This document shows, one piece after another, positions 46,460-57,853 of a stretch of DNA of 64,000 bases. Made by a program: the position numbers and the translations under genes. Each line of letters opens with the position of its first letter. Positions within the stretch are counted from its first letter, which is position 1. Origin of the DNA: Sodiomyces alkalinus F11 (taxonomy: Eukaryota; Ascomycota; Sordariomycetes; Glomerellales; Plectosphaerellaceae); assembly GCF_003711515.1 (NCBI RefSeq), contig NW_021167081.1, positions 3,218,483 to 3,282,482 of the forward strand, read 5' to 3'. Under the pieces are notes generated by a model. It was not told the origin of the DNA, ran no database searches, and saw nothing but the letters and a program-made list of their open reading frames with translations.

Positions 46460-47444
46460 TAATAGCTTTTAGAAAATCGTTAATAAGATAGGATCCACTA
46501 TTAGCCGCGCCGCCGTAGGCGGGGCTATCCCTACCCACCACGATAACTATACTACCACTAATCTCGATCTTATAGTCCTAATATTAATCTTATAACGACC
46601 TAAAGTCACTCGACGCCTCTAAGGGCGTAAAAATACCTCCTAATATTCGTACGGGAATAATCCGGCTATAACGTTAGGGATTATAAGGGGGTCATTTCTC
46701 GGTTTCAATATAGTGTTTCGGGACCTATTTAGATTAAGTCAGAATAAATTTTATCGCCTAATAGAATAGATTATATTAGATAGTATAGTTAAAGAGACCT
46801 CTTACTATATAAAAACGTAGAAGGTTATACTCTTCCTTTATATTATCGGTCACGGCGTATACCCCTATAATATATACTACCGCTTTAAGATATCTTTAAA
46901 TACGGGATCTCGGATCTTTAATAAGGGCCTAGGTATAATACGTTAGCTTTATATCGAATACGTTACAACCCTATTATAAATATACGTCTCGCGATATATC
47001 AGACTATCTTAACGGAATAATTAGTTTAACGGCTATATCGGAGTAATCGACGGTATATATATCGCGGCGTGGATCCCCCCTTAGGAATAACGGCGGTTTT
47101 ATAACCGTAAAAGGTAACTTACCTAAAATATCCTCGAGGTAGTCGATTTTAACCTCTTATTTACCTATATCCTAGTAGAAGCTAAGGGTAGTATAAATAA
47201 GTCTTCGTTGCTTTAAGAGGCATTCGCTAAAGAGTCTTTTTATATATCTAATAGGCGGTACTACCTCGTAGATAGTGGGTACGGCAGCGATATTAAAGGT
47301 AGTATTACCTAGTTCGACGGCGAGAGGTACTACCTTTAAGATTTCTCTAAATTTAAGTGTAGGCGGTGATCCTTAAAGGAGCGGTTTAACTACCTCCACG
47401 CCGGCCACTATAATACCGTTAAACGCGTTTTTAGTATATTAAAG
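46460..47444 (+). pseudogene. Harbinger DDE transposase, 5' part
   Basis: The transposase cuts the TIRs and inserts at TTA. The frame shows FRDLFRLSQNKFYRLIEQ near 46,720-46,775, the first Asp in GVIDGIYIAAWIPPQEQRRF (D codon 47,049-47,051), VVDFNLLFTYILVEAKGSIN near 47,137-47,196, and the second Asp in YYLVDSGYG (47,271-47,273). The third acidic residue should follow in V-E-R-V-F. It reads V-K-R-V-F near 47,420, a GAA to AAA change expected from RIP of TpG. The LINE then cuts the gene at 47,444. Sequence at 46,226-46,460 is degraded 5' non-coding. Confidence 0.85.
47432..47444 (+). repeat. Left 13-bp target duplication of the LINE
   Basis: TAGTATATTAAAG, repeated exactly at 61,615-61,627. 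Both copies lie in the transposase codons for SILK. Confidence 0.92.
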
Positions 47445-47949
47445 TAAAAGGAGTATCGTTAAGCCGAAAGTGACCCTAAGGTGCCGTATTATCGATAAAA
47501 TCAATTCTGATATCGGATTCGGACTCTACGCCCTTAAAAGCACCGGAGACCGATATGGTAGGGAGACCGTAGAGGGCGCGGTGAGTTATATACTATAGGG
47601 CGGCCCGTAGGGCTAACCGAATACGATACCGGTATACCACTATAGAGCGCTTAGAATACGACGATTAGAACTAACCCGGGGCGCGTAGCCCCGGCAGAGT
47701 CCTAAAAGTCCTAGGCACTAAGCGGGCGTACCGAAGGTGTACTATATAAACTACGTACCTAATTTTCCGGACTACTAGCTAATAGGGTAAGCGCCGATAA
47801 GGCGCTAAAGCTAGTATAGAAGATCCTTTAAATATAAGACTATAAGACTATTATAGGGAAGCCGCTACGCTAATAACCCGGTAACGATATACCTTCCCTT
47901 ACGAGTAAAGGGCTTACCGACACGATCTAATAAGCGATTAAGGGTATAC

Positions 47950-49060
47950 TAATAGAACTACTTAGGGTAGTAGGACTTAAGACCTACGCTTAGGTAGTAG
48001 GGGGCACGCCCGTGTAACGCTAACGTATCGAGATAGCACCGGTAAAGGTTATACCTACCCGATACACCCGAGAACTAATAATCCGATATAAAGACGCTAA
48101 GACCGACCTTAAAAGCCGAACCCTATAAGAGATTACTAAGGCGGTGAATTAAGTTACCCGCCGTGTAAATATAATAGCCGCGCGATAACTCCCGAGTAAC
48201 GATATAATTCTTATATTTAAGTATAGGAATAAATAGTAGATAGCGAACGCGAATAATTAGGTTAAAGGCGTATTTAGTATAGGAGCCACGATACACGAGA
48301 AAACGTACTAAGTTATAGTAAAAGGAATACCGACGGCGTAGCTATTAACTTATAACCCCGATATAGCGCTATAAGAACTTCGGCTATAGAATAACGTGGC
48401 AATTACCCGGATTAAGGCTAGGAAACCTAGGAACAATATAGCGCGGATAGCGCTACTAACTATTAATATCGCCCGCCCTAAGAACGCGGAGCGACTAATA
48501 AAGGAAAGAGTCTTCTTTAATTACGGACACTATAATAATAAACCCTATAACCCTAAGATCTCCCTATAACGGTGCTTTAAGTGCCTTAACTTCGGATATA
48601 AAGTAGGTTAGTGCTATACGATAAAAGCGCTATACGGGTATTACGGCGGCGTAGAGTCGGCGTATTAAAGGGGTTTCGCGGCGTGTAAAGCTAAGATAGA
48701 CCCGAAGAAAAGGCGTTACGCCGCTTATAAAGGGCCGTATATAGTATTTAACGATACATATCTAAGTAAAGTAAAGGAAAAGACGCGGATTAAGGAGGTA
48801 TATATTAATAGGGTAAAAGGAGTTAACCTTAGCTAACTTAAGAAATATAGGGCAGAGAGGGAGCGTAGTATCTTTATAGTATTACTAGACACGATAATAA
48901 TCCCCGAACCGCCTAAGAAAAAGAGAAAATAGAAGGGACGCCCTTTCGGGTCGCGGAATATCCTCCTTAGATTACGTACCGCCCTCTTTACGCCTACTTA
49001 GGATAATAATATTATAAGGTTCCTCGCCTTTAATACTACCTTCTAGCCCCTATAAAGCCC
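47950..49060 (+). pseudogene. LINE ORF1 (RNA-binding, zinc knuckles)
   Basis: The frame contains NIIAARQLPSNDIILIFK near 48,165-48,220, GATIHEKTYQVIVKGIPTA near 48,283-48,338 and TRIKARKPRNNIARIA near 48,408-48,455. Knuckle-type ligands lie near 48,517-48,640 (FNYGHYNNKPYNPK; RCFKCLNFGYKVGQCYTIKA). In the second one CX2C and the last Cys survive with His as Tyr. A basic tail (PEPPKKKRK near 48,907-48,933) follows. This is the nucleic-acid chaperone expected from a Tad/LINE ORF1. Sequence at 47,445-47,950 is the 5' untranslated part or a degraded ORF1 start. Confidence 0.75.
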
Positions 49061-49189
49061 TACCCCTTACCCCCGGGCTATACCTAAGGCGTAACTATAA
49101 AGCGAAATAAGCACGGTATAGCCGCCTAAGATCAATAATTAGAATCGCTTAGTAGAATATAGGGGGATAGCGGGATAGAGTATAATAGG

Positions 49190-50604
49190 CGCTTTATAAC
49201 TATAACGGGTATAATATAATAATAGTAATAAAGCCCGGGTTAGATAAAAGGAAGAACCCGATTTACCTAAGGAGATATAATTATAGGATAGTATAGGGGA
49301 GTAGACGCGCCCTGCTTTATATATATAAGTGGTATAAGGCTATTATATTTACGTAGCGTACGGGTAAGGATTAGGCCTAGGCTATAATTAGAGTCGGGAT
49401 ATAAGAGTAGGAGACGAATATATAGGTAGTATACTTACTATACTATAACGGAGGAGAGTAAAAAACCCTACTATATAATCTTACTGCAGAACCGGAGCGG
49501 TAGTATACTATCCTAATAGGAGACTTTAACCTAAAAAACCCCTTTTAGGACGGGTATAATAGATATAAAAGATAATTAGAAGACTTTATTACGCTCGCGC
49601 ACCAATAGGAACTCGACCTTATAACCCCGAAAGGATATATTATTAGGACCTTAGCCGATACTAATCGATAATATAGTATACTAGACCTTACCTAGGTTTC
49701 GGCGGACCTTATATATATGTACTAAGGGGATAATCTAGACCTAATAGGCTTAGATTATATAGCCTAGGTAATTAATATCGATATAGCGTAACCGTGCTAG
49801 CGTATCGCTAGTATAGGATAAAGGTAAAGGAAGTTAGACCGGGAAACGGCCTAAAGAGAGGCCTAAAAGCTAGACTATAAAGAAATACCCTTTACCCCGG
49901 AAGTAATCGATTAGGTAATAAACTAGATACTATAGGACCTTATTAGTATCGCGGACGTTATAGCGCCGTGCCGCGAGCTAGCCGCCTTCCGCGATAGGCC
50001 GTTATAGTGGATATAGGAGATAGTAAAGGCGAATAAAGAGGTAATAAGGCTAACGCGGCGCTATTATAGGCGGAGGTTACGCGGTAGGTAGAATAAACTT
50101 AAAGAGGCAGAAAAATATCGCGATATTCTAGTTACAATAAAAAAGCGGAAAAGCTAGCGTGGCGCTGTTAATATAAGAGTAGTAGACTAAAAAAGCCTTT
50201 AGGTATTATAACGCTAGGCCCGGATAGTAAGCTATCTGCCCTTAAACCTCCTATCTATCCCGCCCCTATAGCGTAACACGGGCGGACTAGTCGCGATAAT
50301 ATATAACGGGAAAGCGATAATCCTTATAAAGAAGTTTTTCCCCATATTATACCCTATAGAAAATAGGCGTATCGGCGGCGTGCTAAGGACGGTGGTAATA
50401 CTACTTACGTAAGAGGTTATGGAAAAGGAGGTTTAGTAAGTTATATAATAAAGAGTAAAGTAAAAGGTACTCGGGGAGGATAGCCTATTAAACGGATTCC
50501 TACTTGCCTATAGCTAACTACTCTATAAACGATTAGTATAACTGTTCTCCGCGAGCCTTAAGGCCGTATATTTCCCGTAATAATACCGTACCGTAGAAGT
50601 AGTA
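49190..50604 (+). pseudogene. LINE ORF2, 5' part (AP endonuclease and start of RT)
   Basis: The endonuclease nicks target DNA for target-primed reverse transcription. Its GDFN motif is visible as ILIGDFNLKNPFQDGY near 49,512-49,560, then LDLTQVSADLIY near 49,678-49,715. The linker runs to about 50,270 (PPLQRNTGGLVAIIYNGKA). RT begins with DSLLNGFLLAYSQLLYKRL near 50,480-50,540. The frame is cut at 50,604 by the chromovirus LTR. Stops are RIP-type. Confidence 0.8.
50600..50604 (+). repeat. Left TAGTA target duplication of the chromovirus
   Basis: TAGTA repeats at 57,849-57,853, directly after the 3' LTR. Confidence 0.92.
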
Positions 50605-51113
50605 TGTTACGGCCAACAAGACAAGGCCCGGGCCGAGGCCACTACGGGACCCTGGGTCTTAAGTATGGATATCACTATGGCACGAAGGGCAAGCTGAGTC
50701 AGGAGGAACGCGGGTCACGTGTGCGGACACGTGACCATCAGATCGAAGGACTCGACAGATGATCCCTATGATCCGAAGGGATCATCCAGGACAGCCCATG
50801 ATCCTGGGAGGATTATAGTGGAAGGATATCGATCCAGACACCGGAAATATATATATATACTAGAGTATCCTAGGTCTTGCTTCTATTAGAGAACAAGACA
50901 TCGATTAATCTAAGTCTTTACCTGGACTATTAGTCTACGCCTGACTCTACCTGGTGAAGAAGACGCCTAGTCTTTACGACGTAACTACGACTAGACACTA
51001 CGAACGACAGTTACTACTCTTTAGTTAATATCCTCTTCTTATTTTAAACTAAAACCTCGACGCCAGTCCCCTATCATCCGCTATACTATAGAGGACCGGA
51101 AGCCGTCGTAACA
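50605..51113 (+). repeat. 5' LTR of the chromovirus
   Basis: 509 bp, TGTTACGGCC to CGTCGTAACA. It is slightly more RIPed than its partner, for example ggattatag for ggatcatag and aaatatat for aaacacat. The leader TTTTGATCGATCC and Gag follow. Confidence 0.95.
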
Positions 51114-51153
51114 TTTTGATCGATCCTGATCGGTAAGCTGACCTTGATAGCTA

Positions 51154-53160
51154 ATGAGCAGTACGCCCGAAGCAGAAGCTACTTCGCCCAAGGAAGAAGA
51201 AGTCACTTCATCTGAAGAAGAATCATCGTCTGAAGAATCCAGTTCCTCCGACGAAGAGGAAGGACCAGAACAAACTCAAACAAGACGACGAAGTAGCTAA
51301 CAATCACTCTTCCAACATATTAAACAATAATAACCGTACCACGAACGCTATAAGCACCGCGACGCCTACTACTACCACTAAGGGAGGTAACGACCTTTAG
51401 CAGATTCGCGATATGATTACTTAGCTTTAGGGGGAGAATACGACCCTAAGAGCTTAGCTAAACTATCCTGGAGTCGGGGCTAAGTATAGATACCCTATAC
51501 CCCCTAAGTACGACGGGACTTAAGGATAGCTTTAGAGCTTTATTACCTAGCTCCGAGGCTATCTCCTGTTTTACCAGGATAGTATCTATACGGAAGAAAC
51601 TAAGGTACTCTATGCCGCGGCACTCCTTACGGGAGACGCGCACGAATAGTTCGAATCTATCTATAGGGACTACCTGGAAAATGTAGGAATAGAGGTCCTG
51701 AGGAAGCCCGGGACCACGGCAATCTTTGAGAACTTCGATATATTCGTCGAAAGACTTAACGCTATCTTCGGTCAGCCCGATAAGGAATAAGTCACGGCCA
51801 AACGACTAAGCCAGCTATATTAGACTAAGTTAGCTATAGACTATACTACGAGATTCTAGTAAATCTCGTTAAAGCTTAGCTACCCGGATAAGCCCTTTAT
51901 AGATCGGTACTACTAAGGACTTAAGGAAGAAGTGAAGGACGAACTATACCGATTAGACCGACCTAAGACGTTTAGCGAATACACCGCGATAGTAATTCGT
52001 ATCGATAACCGGAACTATAAATAACGCTATTAGAAAAAGCATTAAATAAGCGTTCCGTTCTACACGGCTAATTCGAAGAAGAAATAATTATACCCACGCT
52101 AGTTCGGAAACACCTTATATAGATATTATAGTGGACTTATAGAGCTCGATAATATTAACCGATAAAGCGATAAGCAGGGTAAAAGGGATATAACGAAAAT
52201 TAAGTATTATAACTACGATAGACTAGGTTATTACGCACGCGACTATTATAAACCTAAGAAAGAATAACCGTAACGATAAGCAAATGCGATCGAGAAAGAA
52301 AGACCCTAGAAGGAAATTAACGCTATTGGACACCTGGAAATTTATAGGGACGAAATACCACACGTTAACCTCTATTAGGCGACTTACTACGATAACTATT
52401 ATCTAGTATACTAATCAGGGAAAGACGGAGCTAGGTACTACCCTAAAAGACCCTAGAAGATACTCGCTATAGTATCTAGTAACGAGTACGATAACGACTA
52501 TAGCCTTAAGATCCCCGACTGGGATAAGGATGAACTAGCTTTATAAACCATCGTAGAAATCCTTTAAAAATACGGATGGATAAAAGAAGAAGCTAGGAGG
52601 CAGAAGCAGATCTTAGAAATCCAGGAGGGAGAAGATCGTGCCCGAGAGAGAATCGCCGAGCTCGAAAAGCAAGATTAGGAAACGGAGTCCGACGGAATCC
52701 CGGATAGCAACGCGAACTTCCAGTGTTAACCCCTGGAAGCAGCCGACCTAGTTAAGGAAGAAGCTATCCAGCTACGGATACTCGATTAGCTCGCGGAGGA
52801 ACTACTAGGATAAACCCACTAAGTTCGTTTTACTAAACTAAACCTTAGCGAAGCCTACCGTATAGTACTAATAGATACTAGTAAGGGATAGTAACGAGCT
52901 GCACGTTAGCGACCTTACCACGCTTAGGAGGACTAAGACACTCTCACCGACTAGGCAGCGAGCCTACGAGGATCGGACGATTAATTACCTAGGTATAATT
53001 ACTATAAGTACCGGTTAGACGAATACGATACTACTAGCTACGTAATACACGCTTCTAAGAAAATCCGATAACTAGGACGAGACTAAGAAGCTTAGGAATC
53101 ACGCTTTTAGGGCCTTAACGAACGCCTACGACGGATAGAACGACTTTTAATCCAGTACGG
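51154..53160 (+). pseudogene. Chromovirus Gag
   Basis: The ATG at 51,154 opens an un-RIPed N-terminus rich in Ser and Glu (SSEEESSSEESSSSDEEEG) and then a basic TRRRSS. A leucine-rich stretch (IRDMITQLQGENTTLRAQL near 51,395-51,450) precedes the capsid-like core (FITQLRGYLLFYQDSIYT near 51,537-51,595; TTRFQQISLKLSYPDKPFID near 51,846-51,905). A CX2CX4HX4C knuckle near 52,204-52,250 reads YYNYDRLGYYARDYY, with all Cys and the His now Tyr. A charged region (RIAELEKQ near 52,650) continues toward the protease. The acidic N-terminus has CpA and TpG yet no damage, unlike the core. Confidence 0.8.
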
Positions 53161-53229
53161 GTTCTTAGATAAGGAAATATCCCTCGAATACCGAGCTAAA
53201 CGGGCAAAAAACTAGGAGTATACTATCGC

Positions 53230-56200
53230 TAGGAGTATACGAGAGGCACTTAACAGATATATTCCATAACACGTAGTAGTATAGGGCACTATTACGTTAG
53301 AATACGACTTAACGAACACGAGATAAACGCACTATTAGATACAGGCGTAGCAGGAAACTTTATCTTACTAGTAGCCGTGAGAAAGTTCTCTATTCCCTGG
53401 GTTAGGAAATACCTAGAAGAGGAGTATAAGATTACTCCGTATACAGGAAAGAACCAGTCCCACGAAGAAGTTATTATTAACCAGGAGACTATACACCTTT
53501 AGGTTAAAATTCAGAATAAGACTAGAACGATAAAGTTCGATATATACGATATAGGTTATAAGGATATTATCCTTAGTAAACCATAGTTTAACGAATAGAA
53601 TCCCGATATAGACTAGAAGCTTAGCTAGCTCCGGTGGAGATTAGAGAGTAAGCAGGAGACCACGAAGGAAACCTTACCCGATCCCGATATCCGTTAAAAA
53701 CAGCAGAAAGACTTACCGATAAAGGAGCCTCAGGGAGACTCAGACAACCGCCAGAAGTCAGGGACTAAGGCGAAGGAAGTACGAAAGACTTCGAGACAGC
53801 AGCAACGGCATAACCACCGACGCGTAACTAATATCATTAAAGGAATCTACTAGATCGTCTAAGCAGAAAAAGGACTAGCAATAAGCGATTATAATAGACT
53901 CGCTAAGGTATTACCAGAATACCGTAAATACAGGAAGCTATTTACCGAAAATCTAGAAACCGGATTACCGAAATACCGACACTATAATCACGAGATACCC
54001 CTAAAGGAAAGGACACACCTAAAATTCTTCCTAATTTACGGGTTAAATCAGAAAGAATCAGATACCTTAGAAGAATACCTCGAAAAGATACTAGTAAAAG
54101 GCTATATCAGAGTATCATAATTACTAGCAGGATACCCGATCCTGTTTATACTAAAGAAAAACGGCAAACTACGACTATATATCGATTATCGGTAACTTAA
54201 CGATATAACTATTAAAAACCGCTACCCACTACCTCTTATCTCGGAGATACGAGATTAGCTAGTTAGAGCGTAATAGTTTACGACGCTTGACTTAAAAGGA
54301 GCCTATAACTTAATCAGGATTAAGGAAGGAGAAGAGTAGAAGATAGCGTTTCGAACGAAGCGAGGATATTTCGAGTACCTTATTATGCCTTTTAGACTAA
54401 TAAATACGCCGGTATCGTTCTAAACACTTATTAATAACGTCCTAAGGAAGTATCTAGACCACTTCGTTATAGTATACCTAGATAATATCCTAATCTTCTC
54501 TAAGACACTCGAAGAACACCGACAATATATTCACACGATCCTATAACTCCTATAAAACGCCGACCTATTAGTCGAACCAGAAAAAGTTCAATTCCACACG
54601 TAAGAAGTTAACTTTTTAGGTTATACGATACGACCTAACGAGATCTGTATAGATAAGGCGAAAGTCTAATACGTCTCTGAGTAGCCACGACCCTAGAACG
54701 TTCATGATATTCAGTCCTTTCTCGGACTCGTGAACTACTATCGGCGATTTATTAAGGACTATAGTAAGATTACGATCCCCTTAACTAAAGCAACTAAAAA
54801 AGGACTCGACTTCGAATAGAATAAAAGAATAAAAAAAGCATTCCAAGCTCTTAAAGGAAGGGTTACTAGCGAACCTATCTTAGTAATACCAGACCCCGAT
54901 AAAGAATACGAACTCGAAACAGACGTATCCGACTAGGCTCTAGGAGCATAACTCGGACAGCGCGATATAGAAGGAAGACTATACCCTATAGCCTTTATAT
55001 CCAAAAAACTCAGTAGACCAGAGCTTAACTATTAAATCCACGATAAAGAGCTAATAGCTATTATTAAAGCCTTTAAAGAATAGAGACCGTATCTGTTAGG
55101 GATAAGACACCCGGTATAAGTCTACACGGATTATAAGAACCTCGTATAATTCACCACTACTAAGGTTCTTAATAAACGATAAATCCGATAGGCAGAATTC
55201 CTAGCCGAATTCAACTTCTATATTTAGTATATAAAAGGGAGCGAAAATAGTCGTGCAGACGCACTTAGCCGACTAGGGACACCTAACGAATCACCTAAAC
55301 CGTAAGCTATACTCTAATAGGAAGGAGAAGCTCTTACTCTGAAGGATAGAGAGGTAAATAGCATCGATCGGATAACCGACACTATATTTAAAGAAGCACA
55401 CGCCTCGCCGATACATGGACATCAAGGAGTTCATAAAATATACCACCGATTACGACGATAATACGGCTATACAGGAACCAAGGAACAGGTCAGGAACTTC
55501 GTTCGTAACTACGATATTTGCCAGAAAGCAAAAAACAGCCGATATAAACCTTACGGACTACTAAAGCCACTACTAGTAGCAGATAGACTATGGAAATCGA
55601 TTATAATAGACTTCGTGATAGGATTTCTAGTATCCAAAGATCCAGTAACAGGAACCGCCTACGATAGTATATTCGTGATCGTCGACCGATTCACGAAGTA
55701 TACTCTTTATATTCTATATATTAAAAACACTATAGCAGAAGAACTAGTAAGTATCTTTATCGACCGCCTGATTAGGGATCACGGCGCACCGAACGAAATC
55801 ATCACGGACAGAGATAAGCTCTTTACCAGTAACTTCTGGAAAGCAGTCATAGGCCAGCTAGGAACGAAACACAAGTATTCGACAGCGTTTCACCCTATAA
55901 CGGACAGACAAACCGAAATTATAAACCAAGTCCTAGAATAATACCTACGATACTACGTAGGGCACGAATAAGATAATTAGGTGCAATACCTGCCACTTAC
56001 ATAGTTTGTATATAATAGCTCGTTAAACGAGTTAATAAAGAAAATACCGTTCGAAGTAAATTACGGATATACCCCGATAGTATTTAGAAAACCTTTAGAA
56101 GGACTAGACGCACTAAGAGCGATAAAAACAGTTAAAAGCATAAAAAAATTACACGAAGAACTACGAACTAACCTAGAGATAGTCAGGACACGAATAAGTA

Positions 56201-56631
56201 GATACGCGAATCAATTAAGGATTAAGGGACCAACCCTTTTAAGGGGGGACCGCGTCTACCTTATTCGCAAAAACATTAAAACACAGCGACTAAACGATAA
56301 ATTAGATTTTAAAAAATTAGGACTATTTAAAATCCTAGAGAAAAAATCAGATACGAACTACATTCTATTACTACCTCCGATAATAAGGATATATAATAAT
56401 TTCTATATCTCACTACTCGAACTAGCACTAAAAAACGTAAAAATAATATAAGATATAATCGTGGTTAATACTAGCGACGTGTACGAAGCAGAACGAATCC
56501 TCGATTACCGAGAGACGCTAGGCGGCACCGAATATTTTATAAAATAGAAAAATTACGACCACGGCGATAACACCTAAGAACCCAAAGAAAACCTGATTAA
56601 TTATAAGCAACTCCTAAAGCAATACCGATAG
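53230..56631 (+). pseudogene. Chromovirus pol: PR, RT, RNase H, IN, chromodomain
   Basis: Protease: ALLDTGVAGNFI with DTG at 53,338. RT: YPILFILKKNGKLRLYIDY near 54,133-54,190, LDLKGAYNLIRIKEGEE near 54,291-54,340, and active site VYLDNILIFS, where the second catalytic Asp (54,484-54,486) is now Asn by RIP. RNase H: about 54,910-55,260. The integrase zinc-binding part ends YDICQKAK near 55,515-55,535. The core has IIIDFVIGF (55,600-55,626) and ITDRDKLFTSNFW, with an unbroken stretch at 55,615-55,941. GPY/F-like tail: about 56,240-56,430. Chromodomain: 56,478-56,625, AERILDYRETLGGTEYFIK then KNYDHGDNT-EPKENL, with only the two Trp codons lost to TAG/TAA. Stop at 56,629-56,631. Confidence 0.9.
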
Positions 56632-56638
56632 AACACTA

Positions 56639-57142
56639 TCAGGACCTAGGGCTAGACACTCCTGCACCTTACACCACGCTAAACTCCGTAAGCACCGAAG
56701 GAGATAGAACCATATCCGGGTATACGGTATCCTAGTTATCCAGGAAACCGTTAGGGAGGTGCTCGGAGGACGAAGAAAAGGGACGACCGCTAAAGGACCG
56801 CTCACGCTCCCGATCGGCCTCTTCCTTCTCCACGCGCTCCAGTTCCTCCACACTATCGATACCTCGGGAAACCACCCGCATCATCTTTTCAAACCATAAC
56901 TTTTTCTGTTTTCTTAAACGTTAGACCTTCGCCATCGACTACGCGAGCTTATCCTCGGCGGCTTCGAGTTCCGCCTCCACCTTCGAATAATTATCCCCGA
57001 TTTTGCGAAGTTATTAAGGGGTCAGCCCCTTAGCGTCGCAACGGGGCTAATTGCTTTTAACGCAGCTAAGGCAGCGGGAGGAGTCGGACGAAGTCGCGCA
57101 CGATAATTTCTTTTCGGAGCAGAAAGAATAAGGACGATCCAT
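56639..57142 (-). pseudogene. Antisense ORF in chromovirus 3' region with Zn2Cys6-like cluster
   Basis: From the ATG at 57,142 a frame of exactly 168 codons, stop included, runs toward pol and ends at TGA 56,639-56,641, with 7 bp between the two stop codons. Near the start the cysteines fall at residues 8, 15, 24, 27 and 35, and residue 5 is Tyr TAT, a RIP product of Cys TGT. Restoring that residue alone gives CX2CX6CX8CX2CX7C, the spacing of fungal Zn(II)2Cys6 binuclear clusters. Residues 48-110 or so are Glu/Lys/Leu-rich and coiled-coil-like (SKVEAELEAAEDKLA; RLRKQKKLWFEKMMRVVSR; SVEELERVEKEEADRERE), followed by a Ser/Pro tail. Eight in-frame stops (seven TAG/TAA plus a TAG in the tail) fit RIP. 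Role unknown: a regulator of the element or its host is inference. Confidence 0.65.
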
Positions 57143-57339
57143 GGCGGAAGGGTTCTGGAGGAGAAGTTACAAAAGAACGTCACGCCTTTCGGTTTTTAGG
57201 TGACGCGAGGAAGATTTATTAACACGGCCTGACATGGTGGAAAGACAGTTAGCAGAAAAAAAAAAACGAGGAATGGGCCGAAGAGCGGGGAACACGTACT
57301 TATAGATGCTGGGACAGCAACCTGGAAGGAGGGAGGTAA
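57143..57339 (+). other. Chromovirus 3' untranslated region and polypurine tract
   Basis: It holds the likely promoter of the antisense ORF (57,143-57,320, un-RIPed, GC-rich) and a purine tract (ggaaggagggagg, 57,323-57,335) four bases before the 3' LTR. Confidence 0.55.
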
Positions 57340-57848
57340 TATTACGGCCAACAAGACAAGGCCCGGGCCGAGGCCACTACGGGACCCTGGGTCTTAAGTA
57401 TGGATATCACTATAGCACGAAGGGCAAGCTGAGTCAGGAGGAACGCGGGTCACGTGTGCGGACACGTGACCATCAGATCGAAGGACTCGACAGATGATCC
57501 CTATGATCCGAAGGGATCATCCAGGACAGCCCATGATCCTGGGAGGATCATAGTGGAAGGACATCGATCCAGACACCGGAAACACATATATATACCAGAG
57601 TATCCTAGGTCTTGCTTCTATTAGAGAACAAGACATCGATCAATCTAAGTCTTCACCTGGACTATTAGTCTACGCCTGACTCTACCTGGTGAAGAAGACG
57701 CCTAGTCTTTACGACGCAACTACGACCAGACACTACGAACGACAGTTACTGCTCTTTAGTTAACATCCTCTTCTTATTTTGAACTAAAACCTCGACGCTA
57801 GTCCCCTATCATCCGCTATACTATAGAGGACCGGAAGCCGTCGTAACA
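57340..57848 (+). repeat. 3' LTR of the chromovirus
   Basis: 509 bp. It begins TATTACGGCC, where the 5' LTR has TGTTACGGCC, and ends GTCGTAACA. It is the better preserved LTR. Confidence 0.95.
57448..57551 (+). promoter_or_regulatory. Three successive hairpins with paired CACGTG boxes in the LTR
   Basis: Hairpin 1 (57,448-57,471) has a 10-bp perfect stem, GGTCACGTGT with ACACGTGACC, and a 4-base loop; each arm holds CACGTG, the E-box bound by fungal bHLH factors. Hairpin 2 (57,493-57,521) pairs GATGATCCCT with AGGGATCATC around 9 bases. Hairpin 3 (57,533-57,551) pairs ATGATCCT with AGGATCAT around 3 bases. The same order exists in the 5' LTR from 50,713. A role in transcription start or RNA processing is inference. 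Confidence 0.6.
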
Positions 57849-57853
57849 TAGTA

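Larger units (their letters stand above)
50605..57848 (+). mobile_element. Chromovirus (Gypsy with chromodomain), youngest insertion of the nest
   Basis: Two LTRs of exactly 509 bp, TGTTAC to GTAACA, enclose Gag, protease, RT, RNase H, integrase and a chromodomain on the plus strand, and an antisense ORF in the 3' region. It sits inside the RT of the LINE with a TAGTA duplication. The LTRs keep many CA and TG dinucleotides and the internal region is less damaged than in older elements: long runs of integrase and gag are open. The roughly fifteen LTR differences I found are all C/T or G/A in RIP context. The domain order and the chromodomain place it with MAGGY-like fungal chromoviruses, a statement about type rather than family identity. 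Confidence 0.95.
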
